Below, in pieces: positions 25,693 through 32,350 of a stretch of 58,802 nt of DNA. A model generated the notes under the pieces. That model did no database searches, was not told the origin of the DNA, and saw only the letters and a list, made by a program, of their open reading frames with translations. Origin of the DNA: an uncultured Alistipes sp. (lineage in GTDB: Bacteria > Bacteroidota > Bacteroidia > Bacteroidales > Rikenellaceae). The stretch is taken from assembly GCA_947623965.1 (NCBI GenBank), contig CANQIF010000013.1, positions 1 to 58,802 of the forward strand, given 5' to 3'. The position numbers and the translations under genes were made by a program. Every line of letters begins with the position of its first letter. Within the stretch, counting starts at the first letter, position 1.

Positions 25693-27252
25693 ATGAAACG
25701 CCTCTTTCTCCTGCTCCTTTCGCTCGCCGCACTCGTTCCGGCCGCCGCCGAACCGCCCCGCCTCGTCGTCCAGATCGTCGTCGGGTCGATGCGCGCCGGC
25801 GATCTCGACCGCTATGCCGCCGGCTTCGGCGAGGGAGGCTTCCGCCGCCTGCTCCGCGAGGGCGCCCTCTATACGGACTGCCGCTACAACTTTCTTCTGA
25901 CGACCACCCCCGCGACCCTCTCGACCCTCGCCACGGGGGCCCAGCCCTCGATGCACGGCGTGATCGGCGAGAGCTGGATGGACTGCACGACCAACCGGCT
26001 GGTCCACCTCACCGACGGCCGCAGCGGCGATGGCGGCTACCAGCTCATCGCCCCGACGCTGGCCGAGACGCTGCGGCGCTGCTCGCCCGAGAGCCGCACC
26101 GCGACCGTCGCCCTCGACCCGGCGGCCGCCGTCGTGCTCGCCGGCCGCACGGGCGACGCCTACTGGATCGACGAGGAGCAGGGCGAGTGGTGCACCTCGC
26201 TTTACTACGCTCCCCGCACCCCCGACTGGCTGACCGACCTCAACCGCGAAGGGGCCAACATCGCCTGCCTGCTGTCCGCCTGGAAGCAGCTGCACCCCCA
26301 GTCGGCCTACCACAACACGCGCCACTGGGATATCCGCCTCACGATCGACGCCAAGCGCACGCAGCCCCTCGCGCCCGGCCGCCGCTTCACGCCGCGCACC
26401 TACGCCGAGCGGCTGCGCTACACGCCGGCGGGCAACAGCGCCGTGCTGAACCTCGCCAAGCAGATCGTCGTGCGGCAGGAGCTGGGCAAGGACGACGCCC
26501 CCGATCTGCTGAACATCTACCTCGACGCCTCGCGCCGCCTCAACGAGGTGTACGGCCCCGAATCGATCGAGGTCGAAGATGCCTACTACCGGCTCGACCG
26601 CGATCTGGCCGACTTCCTGGAGCTCCTCTACACGCAGGTCGAACCCGAGCGCTGCCTCGTGGTCCTCACCTCGGACCACGGCACGAGCGACGCCTTCGAC
26701 CGCGGCGAGGAGCCCGTCGAACGCTTCAACGCCCAGCAGTTCCGCGTCATCGTGAACGGCTTTCTCAATGTCCGCTACGGCACGGGGGCCTGGGTGCAGC
26801 GCTACCAGGACCGTTCGCTCTACCTCAACCGCAACCTCATCTACGAGCGCAACCTCGACCTCGGGAAGGTGCAGAACGAAGTGGCGGCCTTCGCCACGCA
26901 GTTCAGCGGCGTGGCCCACGCCCTCTCGGCGACGGCCCTCACGTCGGGCTACTTCGGCAGCGGCTACGCCATGCGGATGCAGAACAGCTTCTTCCCGCGC
27001 CGCTCGGGCGATGTGATTCTCAACCTGATGCCCGGCCGCATCGAGGAGCAGGAACACCTCTGCTCGGCCTCCGGTTCGATGTACGCCTACGATGCGCAGG
27101 TGCCGCTGCTCTTCTGCGGGGCGGGGATCGCGCCGCACCGCATCCGCCGCGAGGTGGATGCTGCCGACCTGGCGCCGACGCTGGCCCGTCTGCTCGAGAT
27201 CGCCGAGCCCGACGCCTCGGAAGGGGCCCCGCTGCCAGAAATCATCGACTGA
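25693..27252 (+). CDS. Alkaline phosphatase-superfamily protein, PafA-like, metal site degenerate
   Basis: A 519-residue secreted protein with signal MKRLFLLLLSLAALVPAAAE. The fold follows PafA-type monoesterases: LVVQIVVGSMRAGDLDRY, TTTPATLSTLATGAQPSMHG (nucleophile position Thr71), YGPESIEVEDAYYRLD, LTSDHGTSD (Asp328, His329) and YDAQVPLLFCGAGIAP. Compared with PafA, three zinc ligands appear replaced: Gly31 for Asp, Arg282 for His in the D-x3-H motif (Asp278 kept) and Gln469 for the last His. I recall a Bacteroidales subfamily with similar changes, so this may be a conserved non-catalytic or altered-specificity branch. The ATG at 25693 gives the signal peptide. sufE follows 28 bp downstream. 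Confidence 0.82.
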   Translation: MKRLFLLLLSLAALVPAAAEPPRLVVQIVVGSMRAGDLDRYAAGFGEGGFRRLLREGALYTDCRYNFLLTTTPATLSTLATGAQPSMHGVIGESWMDCTTNRLVHLTDGRSGDGGYQLIAPTLAETLRRCSPESRTATVALDPAAAVVLAGRTGDAYWIDEEQGEWCTSLYYAPRTPDWLTDLNREGANIACLLSAWKQLHPQSAYHNTRHWDIRLTIDAKRTQPLAPGRRFTPRTYAERLRYTPAGNSAVLNLAKQIVVRQELGKDDAPDLLNIYLDASRRLNEVYGPESIEVEDAYYRLDRDLADFLELLYTQVEPERCLVVLTSDHGTSDAFDRGEEPVERFNAQQFRVIVNGFLNVRYGTGAWVQRYQDRSLYLNRNLIYERNLDLGKVQNEVAAFATQFSGVAHALSATALTSGYFGSGYAMRMQNSFFPRRSGDVILNLMPGRIEEQEHLCSASGSMYAYDAQVPLLFCGAGIAPHRIRREVDAADLAPTLARLLEIAEPDASEGAPLPEIID

Positions 27253-27280
27253 AATCCGATCGAAAACCCTTTTTAGAAAT

Positions 27281-27706
27281 ATGGATCCCGTACAAGAAAA
27301 CATCATCGAAGAGTTCGCCCTGTTCGAGGACTGGCTCGACAAGTACGATTACCTCATTTCACTCAGCGAGCAGCTGCCCGCCATCGACCCCGCCCACCGC
27401 ACGGAGCAATACCTCATCAACGGCTGCCAGTCGCGCGTCTGGATCGACGCCCGCGAGGAGGGGGGCCGGCTCTACTTCACGGCCGACAGCGACGCGATCA
27501 TCACCAAGGGAATCATTTCGCTGCTTATCCGCGTGCTGAACGGCCGCACGCCGCAGGAGATCCTCTCGACGGAGCTCTACTTCATCGACCGCATCGGCCT
27601 CGAGGCCAACCTCTCGCCGACACGCTCGAACGGACTGCACGCGATGATCAAACAGATGCGCCTCTACGCGCTCGCCTTCGCCAACAAACACGCCGAGAAC
27701 GCATGA
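27281..27706 (+). CDS. sufE: SufE-type Fe-S cluster assembly protein
   Basis: A 141-residue protein accepting persulfide sulfur from SufS. The active-site loop YLINGCQSRVW places the acceptor at Cys49; the second hallmark is ISLLIRVLNGRTPQEIL. Full length. Overlaps the next gene by 4 bp (ATGA), so the two are translationally coupled. Confidence 0.93.
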   Translation: MDPVQENIIEEFALFEDWLDKYDYLISLSEQLPAIDPAHRTEQYLINGCQSRVWIDAREEGGRLYFTADSDAIITKGIISLLIRVLNGRTPQEILSTELYFIDRIGLEANLSPTRSNGLHAMIKQMRLYALAFANKHAENA

Positions 27707-28023
27707 CACCCGAAGAGATTTTACGGGTCGAGCAGGATATCGTGCTGACCCTGAAGAATATCTACGACCCCGAGATTCCGGTCAACATCTACGACCTGGG
27801 ATTGATCTACGAAATCGACTACACGCCCGACAAGACGGTCAACATCCGCATGACTCTCACGGCGCCCAACTGTCCGATGGCCGATATGCTGGTCGAGGAC
27901 GTCCACCGGCAGGTGGCCAAGGTGAACGGCGTCGAGCAGGTCAATGTGCTGCTGACCTTCGACCCCGTGTGGGACAAGAGCATGATGTCCGAGGAGGCGC
28001 TGCTCGAACTCAACCTGCTCTGA
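27703..28023 (+). CDS. MIP18/DUF59 Fe-S assembly protein (SufT-like)
   Basis: A 106-residue single-domain protein. NIYDPEIPVNIYDLGLIYEI and MTLTAPNCPMADMLVEDV are the DUF59 signatures, with Cys in TAPNCP. SufT-like proteins help mature Fe-S enzymes. Coupled to sufE by start/stop overlap, in keeping with that role. Confidence 0.92.
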   Translation: MTPEEILRVEQDIVLTLKNIYDPEIPVNIYDLGLIYEIDYTPDKTVNIRMTLTAPNCPMADMLVEDVHRQVAKVNGVEQVNVLLTFDPVWDKSMMSEEALLELNLL

Positions 28024-28025
28024 AG

Positions 28026-29051
28026 ATGACGGGCGGCGAAGAGCGGAACAACCGGGCCGGAGGCAGAGAGCCCTCCGCCTCCGGGGAGCGGCTGGCGCAG
28101 CGGCTGCTGGCGGAGTGCGGCGACGGCGGCGCGACGGCCGAGCCCTGCCGCAGCTACCTCGCGGGGCTCGATCCGCTGCACCGCACGGAGTTTTGCACCT
28201 CGCTGCTTTTCGAGCGGTTGGAGCGCAAGATGCGCACGCTCGAAGCGCTGCGGGCCGATGCGGGCGGCGACTGGAACGAGACCTTCTACCTGCTCTACTT
28301 CCGCACGCTCGCCGACCGTGAAAACAAGGCGGCCTACCTCGATCTGGCGCACCGGCTGCCCTACCGCTTCCTGCGCCGCGAGCGGCTCACGCCGCACGCC
28401 GTCGAGGCGATGCTGCTCGGCACCTCGGGGCTGCTCGACCGCTACCGGGGCGACGACTACCTCTTCGGCCTCGCCCGCGAATACGACCACTTCCGCGCCA
28501 AATACGACCTGCAGCCCATGGCGCCCGAGGCGTGGCGGCTGCAGGAGCTCCGCCCCGCGAACCACCCCGTGCTGCGGCTGGCGCAGGCGGCGGAGTTCTT
28601 CCGGCAGGACGAGCTGCTGATGGACCGCACGATGGCCTGCCGCACGGAGCAGGATATTCGCCGGCTCTTCTGCATCGAGGCGGCCCCCTACTGGCAGACG
28701 CACGCCCTTTCGCGCGCCGCTGCGGACGACCGCCCCAAACGGATCGGCCGGTTCAAGGCCCACATCCTCGGCATCAACCTCGTGGCTGTGCTTCAGTTCG
28801 CCTACGGCTCGCACCTCGGCAACGAGACCTTGCGCGACGGCGCCCTCGCCCTGCTCGAGAAGCTCCCGCCCGAGGAGAACCGCTACATGCGCGGCTGGCA
28901 GGCGGCGGGGCTCCGGCCGCGCGACGCCTTCGAGTCGCAGGCGCTGCTGCAGCTCTCGACCGAGCACTGCGCCCGCGGCGGCTGCCGCGACTGCCCCGTG
29001 GCGCGCCGGCTGCTCCGGCGGATGCGCGATCTGCAGCCGGCGGAAGAATAG
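28026..29051 (+). CDS. DUF2851 family protein, N-terminally short
   Basis: A 341-residue cytosolic protein. The C-terminal two-thirds match the DUF2851 pattern: LLFERLERKMRTLEALRADAGGDWNETFYLLYFRTLADRENKAAYLDLAHRLP, DHFRAKYDLQPM, WRLQELRPANHPVLRLAQ, and a terminal Cys cluster HCARGGCRDCPVARRL. The N-terminal region with the GNVEIH-type segment known in the family (about 420 residues from memory) is absent; only a variable 45-residue leader precedes. Function unknown. It starts 2 bp after the SufT-like stop, and a 20-bp tandem repeat begins in its last codons. Confidence 0.8.
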   Translation: MTGGEERNNRAGGREPSASGERLAQRLLAECGDGGATAEPCRSYLAGLDPLHRTEFCTSLLFERLERKMRTLEALRADAGGDWNETFYLLYFRTLADRENKAAYLDLAHRLPYRFLRRERLTPHAVEAMLLGTSGLLDRYRGDDYLFGLAREYDHFRAKYDLQPMAPEAWRLQELRPANHPVLRLAQAAEFFRQDELLMDRTMACRTEQDIRRLFCIEAAPYWQTHALSRAAADDRPKRIGRFKAHILGINLVAVLQFAYGSHLGNETLRDGALALLEKLPPEENRYMRGWQAAGLRPRDAFESQALLQLSTEHCARGGCRDCPVARRLLRRMRDLQPAEE

Positions 29052-29170
29052 GACCCGGCGGAGGAGTAACGGGCCCAATGAAGGAGTAGCGGGCCCAGTG
29101 GAGGAATAGCGGCCCCGGCGGAGGAATAGCGGCCCCGGCGGAGGAATAGCGGCCCCGGCGGAGGAGTAAG
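29041..29170. repeat. 20-bp tandem repeat over the DUF2851 stop codon
   Basis: Six units in strict 20-bp register starting at 29041, three of them identical (29101-29160). Each contains GGAGGAATAG or a close variant; the first copy supplies the last codons and stop of the DUF2851 gene (Pro-Ala-Glu-Glu-stop). Confidence 0.92.
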
Positions 29171-29480
29171 CCCCATTCGGCCCACGCCGGGCGGCTATGC
29201 CGCCGGGGGGGGCGGCACGGGCCGACCCGACGGACGCTGCGGCAGCCTCTTTTTTTCCGATCCGACCGCCGAACGCTCCGACCCGCTTCCCGGCCCAACG
29301 CTCCGACACCGCCGAACGTTCCGACACCGCCGGCCGGAAATCGCTTTTTTTTCGCAAATTTTTCGTATCTTCGACACCGCAGCCGCACCGCGGCGAGCCC
29401 GGACCGATCCGGCCATGCCCCGGCCGGCGGCTTTTACCGCATTTTTTTGCCTGCAACAACCCAAAAAAGAGGAAAAGTTC
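29171..29480. other. Intergenic region, no gene seen
   Basis: GC-rich with reiterated CCGAACGCTCCGAC-type words (29264-29335), followed by an AT-rich part. A plus-strand TATCTTCG at 29366 is only a weak promoter match. No ORF with recognisable content. Confidence 0.5.
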
Positions 29481-29510
29481 TTGCCTTTTCGAAATTTATC
29501 GGTATATTTG
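29481..29510 (+). promoter_or_regulatory. Promoter of the small-protein/radical SAM cluster
   Basis: TTG (29481-29483), 19-bp spacer, TATATTTG (29503-29510). The leader to the first gene at 29765 is about 250 nt, AT-rich, with one 20-codon ORF (29621-29683) and no structure I can name. Confidence 0.7.
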
Positions 29511-29764
29511 TTCCGATTTTCACACGAAAAGAGTTAGCTGCTCGGAAAGCGAATCTCCAAATTTTCTTCCGTACGAGCCGTTAAAACTTCTTCCTTTCGT
29601 CATATTACGTCTATCGTACTATGGCGTGGGTTGTTGCTTATTTTTGTACGAAGGGTTTTGGAGAACCTGCTTTCCGGAAATAAGCTATCAGCACCACGCT
29701 TTTCTTTTGCTGTTTTCTCCCGAGGTGCGGGGAGGCTTTTACTTACACCCAAACACCTACCGCT

Positions 29765-29941
29765 ATGGCAAAAGACGACGGAGACTTCATCGGTTTTCTC
29801 CTAACCAACGTATTCAAGCTTTTCGCCTGGATTTTTATGGGCATCTTCAAGCTGCTCTTCTTCCTCGTATCGGCCCTTTTCGCAGGGATCGTGTCGCTGT
29901 TCAAGAAAAAGGAGACGGCATCGCCCGACGCGGACCAATAA
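29765..29941 (+). CDS. Small membrane protein (58 aa)
   Basis: MAKDDGDFIGFLLTNVFK followed by a long hydrophobic stretch (residues 8-47, FAWIFMGIFKLLFFLVSALF) and a polar KKKE tail; probably one or two membrane helices. No family recognised. It is the first gene after the promoter at 29481 and lies 51 bp before a zinc-ribbon gene on the same strand, so it may belong to the radical SAM cluster (inference). Confidence 0.65.
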   Translation: MAKDDGDFIGFLLTNVFKLFAWIFMGIFKLLFFLVSALFAGIVSLFKKKETASPDADQ

Positions 29942-29992
29942 AACGGTCACGTCCCGAATTTCACTATATAATTATAGCAAAGACCAAAAGCC

Positions 29993-30262
29993 ATGGGATT
30001 CTTCAAAGATTTGCTCTTGGGCGAAAAGTGTGAGGACTGCGGAAGAAGATCGCTGGAAGACTACAACAGCTTCGACGGCGCGCACGGAACGATTCGGCTG
30101 AAATGGTGCCGCTCCTGCCACCTCGTGAGTGTCGATACGCAGAGCTATGTTCCCCGCTGCTGCAGATGCGGCACGCCGCAAACATCCACGGGAAAGAACG
30201 AATACGGGACCATCGTCCCCAAATGTCCGCACTGCGGGCTTTTGTGGGACGGCGACGACTGA
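29993..30262 (+). CDS. Double zinc-ribbon protein (89 aa)
   Basis: Four CxxC pairs (Cys13/16, 39/42, 56/59, 78/81): CEDC, CRSC, CRCG preceded by Cys, and CPHC, enough for two zinc ribbons. No catalytic domain. The N-terminus MGFFKDLLLGEKCEDCG suggests a short amphipathic helix. Function unknown; its position before a membrane zinc-ribbon gene and the radical SAM gene suggests a shared transcript. Confidence 0.7.
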   Translation: MGFFKDLLLGEKCEDCGRRSLEDYNSFDGAHGTIRLKWCRSCHLVSVDTQSYVPRCCRCGTPQTSTGKNEYGTIVPKCPHCGLLWDGDD

Positions 30263-30356
30263 CGCCGGAACCGGCGCCTGCAACGCCTCTGCCGCAGGTT
30301 CCGCCTGCAGCAGAGAGCTCGATTATTTATCGTTCACTTAAAAATTTGTATTTATT

Positions 30357-30707
30357 ATGGGCTTCTGGGGATTTGTAATCTTGTTGGTGATTGCCTGCAT
30401 CCTATGCCGCATGTTTGCTGAAAGGTTTCCCATCATTCGGGATATCTTGATCCTGGCGTCATGGGGCTTCGGTATCGTCATCGTTTTTGTAAAGGGGTTC
30501 TGGTGGGGCGTGCTCGCCCTCTTCGGAGGTGCGGCCTGCACCCTCATTCTCTTCGGATCAGGTCAAGCGAGGACGAGGCGGGGCAACCTCATAAAATGCG
30601 CGAATTGCGGATCCGACCAGGTAAAGATCGTCGAAGAGAGCGACGATTTCGTAGTCTACAAATGCCGCGATTGCGAAAATGTCGGTTCCTATATGCTGCG
30701 TCATTAA
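30357..30707 (+). CDS. Membrane-anchored zinc-ribbon protein (116 aa)
   Basis: Two or three hydrophobic helices (residues about 3-20, 28-46, 48-66) followed by a cytosolic zinc ribbon CANCGSDQ...YKCRDC. The product resembles small membrane proteins with a C-terminal rubredoxin-like knuckle; no known family assigned. The radical SAM gene starts 20 bp downstream, so they are very likely co-transcribed. Confidence 0.72.
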   Translation: MGFWGFVILLVIACILCRMFAERFPIIRDILILASWGFGIVIVFVKGFWWGVLALFGGAACTLILFGSGQARTRRGNLIKCANCGSDQVKIVEESDDFVVYKCRDCENVGSYMLRH

Positions 30708-30727
30708 CCACGAATTCCGCGCTCCCT

Positions 30728-31879
30728 ATGATCAAAGAAGAACAAGCCGTCCGCGTCGTTTCGCTGATGCTGACGTGGCAGTGCAACCTGCGCTGCACCT
30801 ACTGTTTCGAGGATTTCAAGCGCAGCGACCGCACGATGTCGGTCGAAACCGCCGAGCGGCTGCTCTCCGGCGAGTTCGAGCGCTTCGCCGCGAGTGAAGC
30901 CTGCCGCAAGGGCGGCTATCTGAAGATCGAATTCTTCGGCGGCGAACCGCTGCTGCGCTTCGAGGTCATCCGCGAAGTGACGGAGTGGATCGCCGGCCTG
31001 CAGCTCCCGTTCCGGGTGCTGCTTTCGGTCACCTCGAACGGCACGCTGCTCGACGGGCCGATGCAGGCCTGGTTCGAAGCGCACCGCGAGCTGATCCGGA
31101 TCGTCCTCTCGGTGGACGGCACGACGGAGATTCAGCAGACGAACCGCGGCAAGAGCGCCGCCGCGGCGCCGATCGGCTTCGTGCGGCGCGTCTGGCCCGA
31201 CCTGCACTTCAAGGCGACCATCTCGCGGGCGGCGCTTCCCACCCTGAGCCGCGACCTTATCGCGCTATTGGAGCAGGGGCACCGCATCGCGCCCAACTTG
31301 GCGGTCGGCGAAGATTGGCAGCCGGGCGACGAGCTCATCTACAAACGCGAGTTGGAGCGCCTCGCCGAATGGCATCTGGCACATCCCGACGTGGAGCCGA
31401 TGCGGCTTTTCATGCAGCACTTCATCGCGCTGCTGGAGCCCTGGTCGCTCGCGACGCCGAAGAAGAACTGCGGCACCGGCACCACCATGACGACCTACGA
31501 CACGGACGGCACCGCCTATCCCTGCCACCTCTTCGTGCCGATCACCCACGGACGGCCGCACGCCGCCGAGGAGCTCGCCCGCATCGACTTCCACGACGAT
31601 GCCGCCTTTCAGGACGAGAGCTGCGCGCAGTGCGGCATCCGCCGCATCTGCAAGACCTGCTACGGCTTCAACTACCGGGACCGGGGCGACCTGCGCCGGC
31701 GGGACCGCCGCGTCTGCCGCATGATGCTGGCCGAGGCGCAGGTGATCGCCCCCTTCCAGATCCGCTACCTCCTGGCGCTGAAAAAGCGGCGCGCGCTGAC
31801 CCGGTTCGAGCTGCTGGCCCTGCAGGGGGCCGTGCAGTGTTACGAACAATTCCACGACTTCACGTTCGAAGTCGCCTAA
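30728..31879 (+). CDS. Radical SAM/SPASM peptide maturase
   Basis: A 383-residue enzyme. The radical SAM cluster motif is Cys19-x3-Cys23-x2-Cys26 (CNLRCTYC), followed by FFGGEP at 69-74 (SAM binding) and SVTSNGTLL. The C-terminal auxiliary-cluster region has Cys248 and Cys266 (the C-x17-C loop with DTDGTAYPC), then Cys299, 302, 308, 311 and Cys330, which is the SPASM spacing for two extra 4Fe-4S clusters. Such enzymes modify ribosomal peptides or sulfatases; FGFNYRDRGD-type sulfatase neighbours are absent, whereas a Cys/Gly-rich 46-residue peptide is encoded 35 bp downstream. No separate precursor-recognition domain is evident at the short N-terminus. Role as maturase of that peptide is inferred. 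Confidence 0.88.
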   Translation: MIKEEQAVRVVSLMLTWQCNLRCTYCFEDFKRSDRTMSVETAERLLSGEFERFAASEACRKGGYLKIEFFGGEPLLRFEVIREVTEWIAGLQLPFRVLLSVTSNGTLLDGPMQAWFEAHRELIRIVLSVDGTTEIQQTNRGKSAAAAPIGFVRRVWPDLHFKATISRAALPTLSRDLIALLEQGHRIAPNLAVGEDWQPGDELIYKRELERLAEWHLAHPDVEPMRLFMQHFIALLEPWSLATPKKNCGTGTTMTTYDTDGTAYPCHLFVPITHGRPHAAEELARIDFHDDAAFQDESCAQCGIRRICKTCYGFNYRDRGDLRRRDRRVCRMMLAEAQVIAPFQIRYLLALKKRRALTRFELLALQGAVQCYEQFHDFTFEVA

Positions 31880-31914
31880 TTCACCGATTGTTTCACCCTT
31901 TAATCCACACGACC

Positions 31915-32055
31915 ATGAACGTCCAAGAGACTTTGCTCGCCGAGGCCAAAGCGACCCTCGAAGAGAACCGCCAGGCGCTGGTCGCCGATGACGCGATTGT
32001 CAGCATCGGCTGCTTCGGCTGCGGCTTGGGATGCGCCGACACCGTCGGCGGTTGA
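31915..32055 (+). CDS. Candidate RiPP precursor peptide (46 aa)
   Basis: The N-terminal 30 residues are a polar, helical, acidic leader ([20 protein letters not shown], then [10 protein letters not shown]). The last 16, [16 protein letters not shown], are Gly-rich with Cys33, 36 and 40. This leader/core contrast, the small size and the position 35 bp after a SPASM radical SAM gene are what a precursor of a radical-modified peptide looks like. It lacks the GG-type leader motif of the known Bacteroidales GG-precursor family. No exporter or protease gene is adjacent. A terminator follows at 32076-32120. Confidence 0.78.
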   Translation: MNVQETLLAEAKATLEENRQALVADDAIVSIGCFGCGLGCADTVGG

Positions 32056-32075
32056 TCCGCACGCATCTTTCCGAA

Positions 32076-32120
32076 ACGGGGAGAAAGCGGCCCGAAGAGC
32101 GCCGCTTTTTCCCCGTTTTT
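32076..32120 (+). terminator. Terminator after the candidate precursor peptide
   Basis: Stem ACGGGGA-AAAGCGGC / GCCGCTTTTTCCCCGT followed by TTTT, ending the radical SAM cluster before the secA promoter. Confidence 0.82.
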
Positions 32121-32128
32121 GCATCCGT

Positions 32129-32160
32129 TTTGTTTGTTTCGCGGAAAATGCCTATCTTTG
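32129..32160 (+). promoter_or_regulatory. secA promoter
   Basis: TTTG (32129-32132), 20-bp spacer, TATCTTTG (32153-32160), followed by GCTGCGCCTTCGAT, the wording seen after -7 boxes in family B modules. The leader to secA is about 185 nt with no gene. Confidence 0.7.
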
Positions 32161-32350
32161 GCTGCGCCTTCGATGCGGCGGCCCGGGGATGCGCTTTTCG
32201 ATCGAGCGAAAGCGGCATCGCATCCGGCCTCTCCGCAGTCCGGGAGCACCTTTTGCGCCGCTGACAGCAGCGGTGGCGCCCCGCCCCGGGATGGGGCCTC
32301 CGCGTCCCGACCGGCGCGGCGAACGAACGGAAAATAAACGCACACATTCC

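Noticed and set aside
29621..29683. 20-codon ORF in the leader before the small membrane protein
   Set aside because: Too short and without features to support a peptide; only noted as part of the leader.
30728..31879. Radical SAM protein as an anaerobic sulfatase-maturating enzyme
   Set aside because: The SPASM pattern would allow it, but no sulfatase gene is in the window and a Cys/Gly precursor-like peptide is directly downstream.
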